Assembly: GCA_022561215.1 (NCBI GenBank)
Contig: JADFRQ010000019.1
Location: 1-51,249, forward strand
Direction: 5' to 3'
DNA from: Chloroflexota bacterium
Lineage (GTDB): Bacteria; Chloroflexota; Anaerolineae; Anaerolineales; E44-bin32
DNA length: 51,249 nt
Every line of letters begins with the position of its first letter. The stretch's first letter is position 1. The notes below the pieces were generated by a model. The model did no database searches. It was given only the letters and a program-made list of their open reading frames with translations, and was not told the origin of the DNA. This document shows positions 1 to 9,623 of this stretch, piece by piece. The translations under genes were made by a program, and so were the position numbers.

Positions 1-431
1 GCAAGAAACATGAAGTAACGATCACGGCAGCGACAAATCTAAACGCGGACGATGTCGAGGGTATGGTGCAAGAAGCAAAAGTGCATAAAGCCGAAGATCG
101 CAAAAGGCGCGAACTCGTTGATGCCCGCAATGAAGGCGATACCCTCGCTTATCAGGCAGAAAAAGCGCTGAATGAGCTTGGTGATAAAGTACCTGAGGGC
201 GACCGCACATCGATCGAAACCAAAATCGGCGATCTACGCGGAGCGATCCAGGGTGATGAACTTGCGAAAATAAAAAGTCTGACGGAGGAAGTTCAGCAGG
301 CAAGTTATGCCCTTAGCCAGCAGATGTACGCCCAGGAGACTCCTTCGGATACCGCAGGTGGAACGCAAGGATCGGAAACTTCGGGCGAGGAAGAAGACGA
401 TGTCGTCGAAGGTGAGTTCAGGGAAGCCTAA
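1..431 (+). CDS. dnaK: DnaK (Hsp70 chaperone), C-terminal fragment
   Basis: Open reading frame entering from the left edge (first full codon at base 3) and ending at TAA 429-431; about 142 residues are visible. The visible part is the end of the substrate-binding domain (ITAATNLNADDVEGM) and the helical lid (AEDRKRRELVDARN, YQAEKALNELGDKV), followed by an acidic, Gly/Ser-rich tail ending EEEDDVVEGEFREA. This order is typical of DnaK. The ATPase domain lies outside the window. DnaK is the cytosolic ATP-dependent chaperone that works with DnaJ and GrpE. A strong terminator follows at 554. The family call is secure; the 5' part cannot be judged. Confidence 0.95.
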   Translation, partial: KKHEVTITAATNLNADDVEGMVQEAKVHKAEDRKRRELVDARNEGDTLAYQAEKALNELGDKVPEGDRTSIETKIGDLRGAIQGDELAKIKSLTEEVQQASYALSQQMYAQETPSDTAGGTQGSETSGEEEDDVVEGEFREA

Positions 432-469
432 GCGTTAGCCCTAAGCGTTAGCCCTAAGCCTGAGCCCTT
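431..469. repeat. 13-bp direct repeat, three units
   Basis: Two identical 13-base units (AGCGTTAGCCCTA) at 431-443 and 444-456 are followed by a diverged third copy at 457-469. The array begins exactly at the dnaK stop codon. It looks like slippage-type expansion downstream of the gene; no function is evident. Confidence 0.8.
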
Positions 470-553
470 CAGTAGCCGACAAGTTCATTGTTACTAAGCT
501 TTGAACCAACCTACAACATTTTAGGCTTGAATTTAGACTTTGTCAGAAGATAG

Positions 554-583
554 CGACGCACTTGTATAGTGCGTCGTTTTTTT
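554..583 (+). terminator. Rho-independent terminator after dnaK
   Basis: A perfect 9-bp stem (CGACGCACT at 554-562 pairing with 568-576) closes a 5-base loop and is followed directly by seven T residues. It is oriented to end dnaK transcription about 120 bp after its stop codon. Confidence 0.9.
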
Positions 584-1301
584 AAAGGTTCATCGTGTTG
601 GAGTATGCTAAACGGTTAGGAGAGGCCCTTTGAGCCAGTTTCCGCTGACGCGATGTAAGTGCCAACACCGAAACCGATCCATTGTCCTTCATTCTGCTGA
701 AACATTTGCACTTTACAATCTGTGCGGAGAACTGGCACGAGCCGTGGCTCCCTAACATGCTTGCAGCCCTCCAAAACCTAGCTTGCAGGCTTCGCCTGCA
801 CTCGAAATCAGGGCTTTCGGACTTCAGAAACGGAGTAGTGATGCAACATCTGGCCCATAGATAAGATGGCGACCACTCCTTCTTCTACGAAGGCCGAGGT
901 GGTGCGTTTCGAATCAAATGGATAGCATATTTTCGGCTGTATCCTGTCGCAGCCACAGATTCATCCACTATCCAGCTTTTCCCTATTTTGCACGCGTTCC
1001 GATATATTGGTCGGAATGCAGTGAGCAGCTCTTGTTTGCCATGTTTCATCCTGGAGACCTTCCTAAGCTGATTCTGATGTGTTGGGTTAGATTCTCAATG
1101 AGGAAACGTAAACACTCATAGTTAGAATTTTGATGACTCAATTTGTTAATTGTCAAGGTCTTGGAGGGTATGCTACACTAACTTACCTCTTTTGACTTTT
1201 AAAGCATCACAATTAGGAATTGAATCTAAGACAAATCAAAGTGGGGCCGCAATAATTAAGGTGGGTCCTTGATGATGATAGAAAAGGGATTGCTGGACGA
1301 A
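584..1301. other. Long intergenic region, no gene recognised
   Basis: About 720 bp with only short open frames of no recognisable composition. A small hairpin (TGCAGGC, loop TTC, GCCTGCA at 784-800) lacks a T-tract. Nothing identifies a transposon or RNA gene; it may be decayed sequence. Confidence 0.5.
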
Positions 1302-1748
1302 TCAATCGTTGGCAGCGGATTGAAGTTTTTTGTAGTAATTTGTTATCCTTGCGATTGATAGCAGATTTCCAGATTCCAGGTGGATGATTTCTACAGTATG
1401 AACCACCAATGAAGATGACCACCGCATTATTTTTCCCACTGCGCGTACATGCCCATCTGCAGCTGATCGCAAGTGAGAGCCATTGATCTCGATCGCTACA
1501 GGCACCTTTTTCGTCAGATCCACCCCCCAAGAAGCGTGAGCGCTGGCGGCCGTTTCCGCCAGCACCATGCTCGCGCCACCGTGCAGCATTCCATAAGGCT
1601 GCCGGACGGCATCGGTAATCGGCATCTGTAATTCTATATGTTCATTATCGATATCTATGAATTCAATTCCCAATACTTGTATGATTGTTTGATTAGAAAT
1701 TTCTTGGATATTATCAAGCCATAATTGTTTATCTTTTGGGAAATTCAT
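1302..1748 (-). CDS. Hotdog-fold thioesterase, probable DHNA-CoA thioesterase
   Basis: A 148-residue PaaI/YdiI-type hotdog thioesterase. The hallmark helix YGMLHGGASMVLAETAAS, with its Gly-Gly and catalytic Glu, sits in the first half, followed by beta strands (VPVAIEINGSHLRSA, GHVRAVGK). The frame continues upstream to 1871, but the ATG at 1748 is preferred: it is preceded by GGAAGGAT and gives the usual family length (about 140). Beside menG/ubiE and the men operon, hydrolysis of 1,4-dihydroxy-2-naphthoyl-CoA (the MenI step) is the likely job, since MenB makes that thioester and MenA needs the free acid. Other acyl-CoA substrates cannot be excluded. It is divergent from ubiE. Confidence 0.8.
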   Translation of the reverse strand: MNFPKDKQLWLDNIQEISNQTIIQVLGIEFIDIDNEHIELQMPITDAVRQPYGMLHGGASMVLAETAASAHASWGVDLTKKVPVAIEINGSHLRSAADGHVRAVGKIMRWSSSLVVHTVEIIHLESGNLLSIARITNYYKKLQSAAND

Positions 1749-1978
1749 ACATCTATCCTTCCGGGCTAAGATGTTTCCGATTATACCCTTGGTGGAATAC
1801 GCCCTGGGCCTCCCGCTAGGTGGCATTCCAAGGATGTTCCCATCTTTGAACGGGACGGCTCGAAGTTCCATATGGGGATTGAAGTTCTTGATGTCAATTT
1901 CTTAATAAGCCACGTATAATAGCCTCAAATCCTCGTGACATATATCCATCCGGACCACCAAGAATATAGGGTTTTACA

Positions 1979-2683
1979 ATGAATCATCTTACCAGAACTG
2001 AACGCGCTCGCTTTGTCCAGACCATGTTTGGCCGCATTGCTGAACGTTATGATCTGCTTAATCGGATCATGAGCTTTGGGCAGGATGTCCACTGGCGTGA
2101 GGAAGCCATCCAGAGACTAGAAATTAGAGCGAACACCGCTATTATCGATCTGGGAAGTGGGACGGGGGATATCGCTATGGCGGTTGCCAATGAACACCCA
2201 ACGGTATTCATGGTTGCCAGCGACTTCACTTCAGAGATGATTCGCGTAGGCAAACAAAGGCCGGATGGGAACATGGTTGCCTGGGTAATTGCAGACACTG
2301 AACAGCTACCCTTTGCTGATGAGAGCTTTGCGGGAGTAATTTCCGGCTTCCTGTTGCGCAACGTTTCAGACATAACCCAAGCCCTGGCCGAACAGCACCG
2401 CCTGTTGGCTTCTGATGGTAAAGTCGTTTCTCTAGAGACCACTCCGCCCAGAAAAAACTTGTTGCGTCCTTTGTTGAATTTCCATCTCAATCACATCATC
2501 CCTATCCTGGGAAAGATAATCGCCGGAGACGCTGAAGCCTATACGTATTTATCCAGCTCAACCAAGAAATTCTTGACCGTTGAATCCTTAGCAGAACACT
2601 TTAATAACGCTGGATTCATGCATACAAAATATGTGCGGCGGATGTTTGGTACGGTGGGGATTCACTGGGGGGAGAAAGTTTAG
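1979..2683 (+). CDS. ubiE: Demethylmenaquinone methyltransferase (MenG/UbiE)
   Basis: 234 residues, the normal size for the UbiE/COQ5 family. Visible signatures are YDLLNRIMSFGQDVHWR near residue 25, the SAM-binding loop IIDLGSGTGDIA near residue 55, and the family C-terminus MFGTVGIHWGEKV. The enzyme methylates demethylmenaquinone with S-adenosylmethionine, the last step of menaquinone synthesis, at the membrane. It is the only plus-strand gene of the menaquinone block. Its last 68 bp overlap the 3' end of menA on the opposite strand. No strong ribosome-binding site is visible before ATG 1979. Confidence 0.93.
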   Translation: MNHLTRTERARFVQTMFGRIAERYDLLNRIMSFGQDVHWREEAIQRLEIRANTAIIDLGSGTGDIAMAVANEHPTVFMVASDFTSEMIRVGKQRPDGNMVAWVIADTEQLPFADESFAGVISGFLLRNVSDITQALAEQHRLLASDGKVVSLETTPPRKNLLRPLLNFHLNHIIPILGKIIAGDAEAYTYLSSSTKKFLTVESLAEHFNNAGFMHTKYVRRMFGTVGIHWGEKV

Positions 2684-3578
2684 ATCCGTATAACAATAAA
2701 CTCAATAACATACCGAAAGCAAACAAGACGCTGTACCAAAAAACCAATTGGGCTGTTTCCCCCAATATTGGATTTAACGGTAGACCCTCCAGCCCGGATC
2801 GAAGCCTATTGAGCAACTTGACGCCTAGAGGGAATGAAAGGAACACAAACAGCACTGTCCAGGATGTCAAATGCCTCGCGACCAACAACACTGGCACAAT
2901 AAATGCCAATACCAGCATCAAGCCAAACTCTATTTCAGCGGCCTTGCGCCCAAAAACCACTGGGATATTCCGGCGGTTGGCTTGGCGATCAGCCTTGATA
3001 TCGCGAATATTATTGACTCCTAAAATATTCACGGCCAAGGCACCCACAGCCGCACCTGCCCACCAAGCCGCCTCTGGCACTTCGCCAGAAACCACAAACA
3101 CTGTGCCACATACGGCCATAAAACCGAAGAAGACCATCACGAACAAGTCGCCTAATCCGATGGAAGCCAGTGGGTAAGGACCGGCGGAATAGGCTACCCC
3201 AGCCAATATCGAAGCAAGACCTATCGCCACTACCGGCCATCCAGCTACCCATGTCAGGAAAATCCCAGCTAATACAGCCAATCCAAAGCTTAGCGCTGCG
3301 CCCGTCCACACTTGGCGCGGGCTCAGCAATCCAGATTGGGTCGCACGGACCGGGCCCAGTCGCTCGTCTGTATCCGCCCCTTTCGAATAATCAACCACAT
3401 CATTGACCAGGTTGGTGCCGATCTGGATCATCACTGCGCCAAACAAGGCTGCCAATGCTGCCCCCCAATTGAATTTCTCAAGTGTGGCTGCCAGCCCACA
3501 TCCCATCAATACAGGCCCAACAGCCGCGGGAAGTGTTTTAGGGCGGATTGCCAGCATCCAACGCTGCCTGAATGTCAT
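2616..3578 (-). CDS. menA: 1,4-dihydroxy-2-naphthoate polyprenyltransferase (MenA)
   Basis: A 320-residue UbiA-superfamily integral membrane protein with eight to nine hydrophobic segments. The first Asp-rich motif is NLVNDVVDYSKGADTDE and the second NNIRDIKADRQANRRN; both bind Mg2+ and prenyl diphosphate. MenA prenylates DHNA to demethylmenaquinone. N-terminus WMLAIRPKTLPAAVGPVLMG is typical for MenA rather than UbiA. It is the last gene of the minus-strand men operon, 44 bp after menH. The C-terminal tail (about 20 residues rich in Ser/Pro) is encoded antisense to the conserved end of ubiE. Confidence 0.93.
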   Translation of the reverse strand: MTFRQRWMLAIRPKTLPAAVGPVLMGCGLAATLEKFNWGAALAALFGAVMIQIGTNLVNDVVDYSKGADTDERLGPVRATQSGLLSPRQVWTGAALSFGLAVLAGIFLTWVAGWPVVAIGLASILAGVAYSAGPYPLASIGLGDLFVMVFFGFMAVCGTVFVVSGEVPEAAWWAGAAVGALAVNILGVNNIRDIKADRQANRRNIPVVFGRKAAEIEFGLMLVLAFIVPVLLVARHLTSWTVLFVFLSFPLGVKLLNRLRSGLEGLPLNPILGETAQLVFWYSVLFAFGMLLSLLLYGSKLSPPSESPPYQTSAAHILYA

Positions 3579-3622
3579 TAAATTGCTCAGTTAAAATTCT
3601 CCTTCTTCACGATAATTGCACA

Positions 3623-4435
3623 TTAATCAGTTTCAACACCGAGAAACTCCATCAAATAATGGAGAAATCTCTCGGGCTGTTCAACGTGGCAATTATGTCC
3701 ACTGCCGGAAACGATAATCTCTTTGCTTTTTTTTATCGACATTCCCATCTCCTGCATTATGCTGGTGTATTTATTATCCATTTCGCCTGTAATCAACAGT
3801 ACAGGCATCTCTAACAATCGCAATTGATCCCACACATGCGGTTGATATCCCGGGCTTAGATCACAAACTACCTTAACCATCCAACCAGGATCGTTATTCA
3901 TTCTGGCTTGCTTTATATTCTCAAACCTCTCCTTCTGCATTGCGAGGGAATGGAAGAGCGGCATCTTATACCAACTATCAACAAACCGCTGCATCCCTTC
4001 CTCCAGAATTTGTTCTGCGTGGGCACTATCAACTATTTGCCGATCCTTGCGATCTTTTGCTAGAATGATCCCCGCACTGGCGCTTTCCAGGACCAATGTG
4101 CGAACTCGGTTGGGGTAATGGATGGCAAAATATAACGCTAGCCGCCCGCCCATTGAATACCCTACCAAATCCACGGTCATTAACCCGAGATGATCTAAGA
4201 GATAGGCCAACTCTTTGCCAAGCTTATCAAATGATAACGGCCGGACAATATTTCGTTGTGTATTTTGCCCATGCCCGGGCAGGTCGGGAAGTATTAAATA
4301 AGCGTCGCGTTCCAAACGATGCGCAATTGGCATCCAATCTTGTCCCCGTCCCATAAACCCGTGTAGAAAAATAATAGGAGAAGTGCCACTTATTCCTACC
4401 GCCTCATAGGTCCACAATTTGGCTGGCGCAATCAT
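3623..4435 (-). CDS. menH: Alpha/beta hydrolase, MenH (SHCHC synthase)
   Basis: 270 residues with an alpha/beta-hydrolase fold: oxyanion segment IIFLHGFMGRGQDW near residue 21, DLPGHG near residue 52, nucleophile elbow VGYSMGGRLALY with Ser near residue 93, and catalytic His in SGSGHNCHVEQPERF near the C-terminus. MenH eliminates pyruvate from SEPHCHC to give SHCHC. The call rests on these motifs plus position in the men operon. Its ATG overlaps the stop of the small upstream ORF (ATGA), so translation is probably coupled. Confidence 0.87.
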   Translation of the reverse strand: MIAPAKLWTYEAVGISGTSPIIFLHGFMGRGQDWMPIAHRLERDAYLILPDLPGHGQNTQRNIVRPLSFDKLGKELAYLLDHLGLMTVDLVGYSMGGRLALYFAIHYPNRVRTLVLESASAGIILAKDRKDRQIVDSAHAEQILEEGMQRFVDSWYKMPLFHSLAMQKERFENIKQARMNNDPGWMVKVVCDLSPGYQPHVWDQLRLLEMPVLLITGEMDNKYTSIMQEMGMSIKKSKEIIVSGSGHNCHVEQPERFLHYLMEFLGVETD

Positions 4436-4590
4436 TGATGTTTTTGCGGTAAGCTCATGCCATCTTCTCTCTCAAAGGTGATATTACCAATGTTGATATC
4501 CCCCACAGCATGCCTCTCATCCATTCCAAATTCGAATATGTATAGCCTGTAAATGTGGGATGTGTAGCTCACCATAGCGCGAATCCGCAT
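4432..4590 (-). CDS. Small ORF of 52 residues overlapping menH start
   Basis: A short frame starting ATG 4590 and ending in a TGA that overlaps the menH ATG as ATGA, the arrangement also used between menD and menB. It lies 30 bp after the aroF frame. The product begins MRIRAMVSYTSHIYRLYIFE and ends GMSLPQKHQ; the composition looks protein-like and the frame stays open a little further upstream. I do not recognise the family. It may be a small men-operon protein or a remnant of a longer gene. The start codon has no good Shine-Dalgarno sequence. Confidence 0.45.
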   Translation of the reverse strand: MRIRAMVSYTSHIYRLYIFEFGMDERHAVGDINIGNITFEREDGMSLPQKHQ

Positions 4591-4619
4591 CCCTGAAAAA
4601 TCAGCCGCACTAATGAATC

Positions 4620-5435
4620 TTATGCAAAGCTGCGACCCATAGCTCCGGCAGCTCTACTTACTTCTTGGAAAAATTCAGGCAAAGTATCTAAAGCCAATAA
4701 TTGTTCTCCATCTGAAAGTGCGCTATCAGGATCCGCGTGAAATTCCACTAAAAGCCCATCAGTGCCCGCGCCTATCGCAACGCGGGCTGCAGGTAACACC
4801 AAGTCTGATCTTACGGTAGCATGGCTGGGATCGGCGAGGACAGGGTAACGCGAAGTGTGCTTGACAAAGGCAATTGCGCTAGTGTCCAATACATTTCGAG
4901 TTGAAGCATCGAAGCTACGAATACCTCGTTCAGACAAAATGATATTCGGGTTGCCTCTCTGCTCAATAATGCTCTGCTGCAAGAACCCATTTCTCAACAG
5001 TAGACATAAAACCACGCTTAAGCAATATTGGTCTCTGAGTTTCTCCAGCCGCCCACAATAGCGGGTAATGATGCAGATTGCGGCTATCGATCTGAATGAT
5101 GTTGCTCTTTTCTGCCACTAATGAGATATTTTCCACGCTCCGTGGTTCCGTGATGATCAATAGGTTAAATTCATCTGCAACAGACCTTAGAATTTTACGA
5201 CCTTCTTCGCCCAATCCGCTGAATGTATGTGGGGATTTGCGTGGTTTAAATGCTCCACCGCGCAATGCTTGCACGCCAAATTGATGCAGATTTTCAGCAA
5301 TGCTGCGGGTCTGAGAACGGGATTCTACTGAACAAGGCCCCGCCATACGGGGACCACTCGCTCACACCCTACTTTTAAATTGGTTGCAATCGAGACAGGA
5401 TCCGTGATTTCGGATGGTTTCGTAGACAATTTCAT
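4620..5435 (-). pseudogene. aroF: DAHP synthase with two compensating frameshifts
   Basis: Three frame segments together read as one class I DAHP synthase of the AroF/TIGR01361 type, about 271 residues. Start ATG 5435 gives [11 protein letters not shown] one-base loss near 5345-5352 moves into the frame with [23 protein letters not shown] and [21 protein letters not shown] one-base gain near 4975-4985 returns to the first frame with GNPNIILSERGIRSFD, VLADPSHATVRSDLVLPAA and VEFHADPDSALSDG. The tail frame equals the start frame. DAHP synthase condenses PEP and erythrose-4-phosphate, the entry to the shikimate pathway and so to chorismate. Either the gene is dead or the assembly is wrong at two places. 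Confidence 0.85.
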
Positions 5436-5479
5436 AATTGATTAGGGATAATCGATCTCTTCTTTCTCACTGGGTAATT

Positions 5480-6967
5480 TCATATAGCTACTATTGACTC
5501 AAGCTGCTCTTTCGCAGCATTGCGAAGGATTTTACCAGAAGCCGTCCTCGGAATCTGGTCAAGAAAATGGACCATGTACGGCCGTTTATATGCAGCAAGA
5601 TGTTTCCGACAATATGCAATCAACTCCTGCTCAGATACCTCTAATGCATCCTTAACAACGAGAGCATATACGCGTTGCCCCCATTCCGGGTCATCAATGC
5701 CAACCACGCATGCTTCTCTAACAGCGGGATGAGATAAAAGAACATTTTCCACTTCTATGGGATACACATTTTCGCCGCCAGATATTATCAAATCGGTGCG
5801 CCGGCTGACTACCCACAGATTACCCGACTCGTCCAAGTATCCCAGGTCACCGGTATGCAACCCCCCTTGGAAAAGCGCTGTTTCAGTGGCTTCCTGCGCG
5901 TGAAAATAGCCCTGCATAATCGTTTCCCCTGTCACGACAATCTCCCCTACTTCATACGGTTGACATTCTGTGTTGCCCTGCCTGACGATGTGTAACTCAC
6001 AGGAAAATAAAGGCTTACCGACTGTGCCGGGATTTAATCGAACTTGCGCGGGCGATGCAGTCGCAACCTGAGAGGCCGCTTCGGTTAGTCCATAAGTGAG
6101 CGCTATCGGGATGTTTCTTGCCAAGCAGTGATCAACCAAAGACTGGGGCGCGGTTGCCCCACCCAATAGAATGCAGCGAAGTTTTTCGGGGACTCCATCG
6201 TCATCGAAACTGAGTATCAATCGTTGAAGCATGGTTGGCACCAAAGAAACGATGCTCACCTGGTGCATCTTCAATGCTTGATACAAATCCTCAGCATCAA
6301 ATCTTTCTTGAAGCACAATGGTAATTCCATATTGGCAAGCGCGGAATACAACCGCCTGGCCTCCTATGTGATACAAGGGTAGAACTAGCAGCCATCGGTC
6401 ATCACTATGATGACCCAATCGATACGCAGACCCCATTGCGCTCCAGAGATGATTTTTGAAAGTAAGCATGGCCCCTTTTGGACGCCCTGTAGTGCCAGAT
6501 GTGAAGTAAATACCTTGAACTGCTTCAAGGTCAAAAAGAAATGGTTGGGTCTCAAGATTAGAAGCGCGATTTATAACCGTAGGCCAACCCATTGAGTCAA
6601 CCAAAATCATTTCCAGGTTTTTTAGTTCTAAATCGCTAAGCCGATCTTTGCTTTCATTGGAACACAGAATAAAAACACACTCCGCTTGTGAGATTTGCCA
6701 GCTCAGCTCATTTGATTTCAAACGCAGGTTAAGCGGGACCGTCACTGCCCTTAAACGCGCCAGCGCGTGAATTATGACAACATAAATCGGCCGATTCTGT
6801 AGCAAAATGCCAACATGCGCACCCGCATTGATACCTTTCTCATGCAAAATACCCGCAACGGCATGCACCGATTCATTCAATTGGGCATATGTCCATTGCT
6901 CATTCTTAAAGATCAAGGCAACATCTTCGGGTGACAGTTTCGCGCGCTGTGATAGCCAATCTCTCAC
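5480..6967 (-). CDS. menE: o-Succinylbenzoate-CoA ligase (MenE)
   Basis: A 495-residue ANL-superfamily AMP-forming ligase. Phosphate loop YFTSGTTGRPKGAML lies at about 154-168, adenine motif TYGLTEAASQ in the middle, the hinge region GDLGYLDESGNLWVVSRRTD, and the catalytic Lys region RTASGKILRN near the C-terminus. MenE activates o-succinylbenzoate to its CoA ester for MenB. It starts with GTG at 6967, nine bases after the menB stop, and is followed 44 bp later by the aroF pseudogene. The substrate is assigned from operon context; the fold itself is certain. Confidence 0.92.
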   Translation of the reverse strand: MRDWLSQRAKLSPEDVALIFKNEQWTYAQLNESVHAVAGILHEKGINAGAHVGILLQNRPIYVVIIHALARLRAVTVPLNLRLKSNELSWQISQAECVFILCSNESKDRLSDLELKNLEMILVDSMGWPTVINRASNLETQPFLFDLEAVQGIYFTSGTTGRPKGAMLTFKNHLWSAMGSAYRLGHHSDDRWLLVLPLYHIGGQAVVFRACQYGITIVLQERFDAEDLYQALKMHQVSIVSLVPTMLQRLILSFDDDGVPEKLRCILLGGATAPQSLVDHCLARNIPIALTYGLTEAASQVATASPAQVRLNPGTVGKPLFSCELHIVRQGNTECQPYEVGEIVVTGETIMQGYFHAQEATETALFQGGLHTGDLGYLDESGNLWVVSRRTDLIISGGENVYPIEVENVLLSHPAVREACVVGIDDPEWGQRVYALVVKDALEVSEQELIAYCRKHLAAYKRPYMVHFLDQIPRTASGKILRNAAKEQLESIVAI

Positions 6968-6976
6968 CGCAAAACT

Positions 6977-7807
6977 CTAGGCCAACCATGGATACTTGTT
7001 GAATTCGGGTGTGCGCTTTTCGACATAGGCATTGCGGCCTTCTTGACCTTCTTCGGACATGTAATAAAGCATTGTCGTGTTGCCAGCTAGTTCTTGTATT
7101 CCCGCTTGGCCGTCTAATTCTGCATTGAACGCCGATTTCAAACATCGGATTGCGATGGGGCTTTTTTCCAAAATCTCCTGCGCCCACGTCACACCCACAG
7201 ATTCCAACTCATCCACCGGAACCACAGTATTTACCATGCCCATCTCTAGAGCTTCTTGTGCTGAATATTGGCGGCAGAGATACCAAATCTCGCGAGCTTT
7301 CTTCTGTCCCACCATACGCGCCAGAAATGCCGAACCAAACCCGCCATCAAAACTGCCGACTTTAGGGCCTGTTTGACCGAAGATAGCATTGTCAGCAGCT
7401 AAAGTAAGATCACACATTACGTGAAGAACATGCCCTCCACCAATTGCATAACCAGCCACCAAAGCAATCACCGGTTTGGGGATTGAGCGTATAATCCGCT
7501 GCAGCTTTAATACGTTCAGCCGAGGAATACCATCCTTACCCACATAGCCAGCATTTCCGCGCACCGTTTGGTCTCCGCCTGAAGAGAAAGCATATTTGCC
7601 ATCTTCAGCGGGGCCATTTCCGGTTAGCAATACTACGCCAATACGGGTATCTTCCCACGCGTTTTCAAATGCTTCAATCATTTCCATAATCGTTTCGGGA
7701 CGGAAAGCATTGCGCACCTCAGGACGATTAAAGGCAATGCGCGCCATTCCATCTACCTTATGATATGTGATATCTTGAAAATCCTTGACTTGCACCCACT
7801 CAGTCAT
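6977..7807 (-). CDS. menB: 1,4-dihydroxy-2-naphthoyl-CoA synthase (MenB)
   Basis: 276-residue crotonase-superfamily enzyme with MenB-specific motifs: [13 protein letters not shown] near residue 72, the oxyanion-hole region [20 protein letters not shown], and [20 protein letters not shown]. It ends ...[12 protein letters not shown], the usual MenB C-terminus. It cyclises o-succinylbenzoyl-CoA to the naphthoate ring. Its ATG overlaps the menD stop (ATGA), and GGAGA lies just upstream. Confidence 0.95.
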   Translation of the reverse strand: MTEWVQVKDFQDITYHKVDGMARIAFNRPEVRNAFRPETIMEMIEAFENAWEDTRIGVVLLTGNGPAEDGKYAFSSGGDQTVRGNAGYVGKDGIPRLNVLKLQRIIRSIPKPVIALVAGYAIGGGHVLHVMCDLTLAADNAIFGQTGPKVGSFDGGFGSAFLARMVGQKKAREIWYLCRQYSAQEALEMGMVNTVVPVDELESVGVTWAQEILEKSPIAIRCLKSAFNAELDGQAGIQELAGNTTMLYYMSEEGQEGRNAYVEKRTPEFNKYPWLA

Positions 7808-9621
7808 TGAATTAAATCTCCTTCATTATTTTTATAGTTCTGCATTTCTTGTAATTTATTGCTAATCGCCGCGATAAATTCCAATCGTTTCTTTTCAAAG
7901 ACTGACGAATCACTTGGCACCTCAATTACGTAAGCAGAATCGGAATTGATCGACTCAAGAAATACATTGCGAAAGTTCTCGCGATCCCGTACCACGGCAT
8001 ACTCTGCACCAAACATGCGTGCAATCGGTTCAAAATCCAGCCCGTGTGGAGTTAGAAAGAACTTTGAAAAAAGTGGATCAGATTTAGACACCGGCAACCG
8101 GTGAAAAAGACCACCGCCATTATTATTAATCACAACAATCGTCGCTTTAATCCCATAACGTTGCAGCGCCATCAATCCAGTTAAGTCATGATAGAAAGAT
8201 AAATCTCCTATTATCAGAACAGTTGGCACGTCCAAAACAGCCGCAGCCCCCAATGCGCTGGATACCAGTCCGTCAATACCACTTGCTCCACGGTTGGCAA
8301 AAACTTCAATGGATTTAGAAGTGGGCTGTACGAATTGATCCAAATGCCGCACTGGCAGGCTATTGCCAATGTACAGCGCTGATTGTGGGGGAAGCCACTC
8401 CACCACATCGGCCAGTACGCCGCCTTCAAAATCATTTCGGCTTCCCCATTCTGGCGCCGTTTCCCACACAAATGCTTCAATTTCTTTGTAAAGTTTAACC
8501 CAATTATCAGCTGCTCGAACATGCTTTTTATCAATAAGTTCAGGAACCAATTCCTGGCAAACTCGTAGAGGATCAGCCCAGATGACTAGATTTGTACGAT
8601 AGCGATCATCTCGCCAGCGCCCATTTTCTGTGACATGAATTTGTAGTGCATCTGTTATGTTACCCATAAAATCGGATAGGGCTTTCGAGATCGGGAGACC
8701 GCCAAATCTTAAAATTAATTGCGGCAACGAATCTGGTGATAAGTACGGAGAGCTTAAGTAATTCTCATAACCAGCTAAAAATGTCACCCCTTTTGTTTTG
8801 ATATGTTCGCCAAACCGAACACCGGATAGAGCATCAGCCATGATTGGGTATCCGGTTACCTTTGCTAAGGCAGTTACCGCTTCTGCAAAACCCGCTCTCA
8901 CAGCGTGCGGTCCACACACGATCCAGCCATGCTCCGTTTGAGATATCATTATTCTTAACTTTTCAATTTGTTCCTTAGTAGGCTTTAACTCACCACGGGA
9001 TAGTTGAACGCCAACTATCTGACTCTCCATTGAATCGACTGCCATCCAATCAGGCAAATCTTCTGGCACAGGTGTTGGCTCAAGCGGTTTACGAAACGGA
9101 AAATTGAGATGCACTGGCCCAGGTAAAGGTGCTTGTGCAGTCATCCATGCTCGAGCAGCCAAGACCTTTAATGCCCTTAACAAGTGTTGGCTGGGGCGCG
9201 CTTCAGGCTGCATTACATCCACAAACCAGCGCACATGACCCCCATACATTTTGACTTGGTCAATGCTCTGGTTCGAGCCACTATCTCGAAGTTCATGAGG
9301 GCGATCAGCGCTGAGCACTATCAAAGGCACTTCGGAATAATTTGCTTCTATCACAGCCGGATAGAAATTGGCCGCTGCAGTACCGGAAGTACACACTAAC
9401 GCAACCGGCTTTCCACCCGCGCGTGCCATACCCAACGCAAAATATGCGGCGCTGCGCTCATCAATGTGAGAATAAATTTGAATTTCTTTTGAAGAAGCAA
9501 ACGCTAAGGTTAATGGTGTAGAACGAGAACCGGCAGCCACACAAACTGCCTGCAACCCTTGATTTATAAGCTCTTTAACAAAGATATCTGCCCACAGGGT
9601 ATTCCTGTTTGCCGTACGCAC
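7804..9621 (-). CDS. menD: SEPHCHC synthase (MenD), ThDP-dependent
   Basis: 605 residues, slightly longer than typical MenD. The N-terminal thiamine domain has [15 protein letters not shown] and the catalytic Glu in [15 protein letters not shown] (Glu55). The C-terminal cofactor domain has [12 protein letters not shown] and [15 protein letters not shown], binding Mg2+-ThDP. MenD adds the succinyl semialdehyde unit from 2-oxoglutarate to isochorismate, the first committed step after MenF. It starts with GTG 9621, two bases after the menF stop, and its stop overlaps the menB start. Confidence 0.95.
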   Translation of the reverse strand: MRTANRNTLWADIFVKELINQGLQAVCVAAGSRSTPLTLAFASSKEIQIYSHIDERSAAYFALGMARAGGKPVALVCTSGTAAANFYPAVIEANYSEVPLIVLSADRPHELRDSGSNQSIDQVKMYGGHVRWFVDVMQPEARPSQHLLRALKVLAARAWMTAQAPLPGPVHLNFPFRKPLEPTPVPEDLPDWMAVDSMESQIVGVQLSRGELKPTKEQIEKLRIMISQTEHGWIVCGPHAVRAGFAEAVTALAKVTGYPIMADALSGVRFGEHIKTKGVTFLAGYENYLSSPYLSPDSLPQLILRFGGLPISKALSDFMGNITDALQIHVTENGRWRDDRYRTNLVIWADPLRVCQELVPELIDKKHVRAADNWVKLYKEIEAFVWETAPEWGSRNDFEGGVLADVVEWLPPQSALYIGNSLPVRHLDQFVQPTSKSIEVFANRGASGIDGLVSSALGAAAVLDVPTVLIIGDLSFYHDLTGLMALQRYGIKATIVVINNNGGGLFHRLPVSKSDPLFSKFFLTPHGLDFEPIARMFGAEYAVVRDRENFRNVFLESINSDSAYVIEVPSDSSVFEKKRLEFIAAISNKLQEMQNYKNNEGDLIQ

Positions 9622-9623
9622 GC

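Noticed and set aside
682-1121. Two short plus-strand frames after dnaK
   Set aside because: No ribosome-binding site, no recognisable product; consistent with chance open frames.
2047-2490. 147-residue minus-strand frame
   Set aside because: Shadow of ubiE, whose product has all family motifs.
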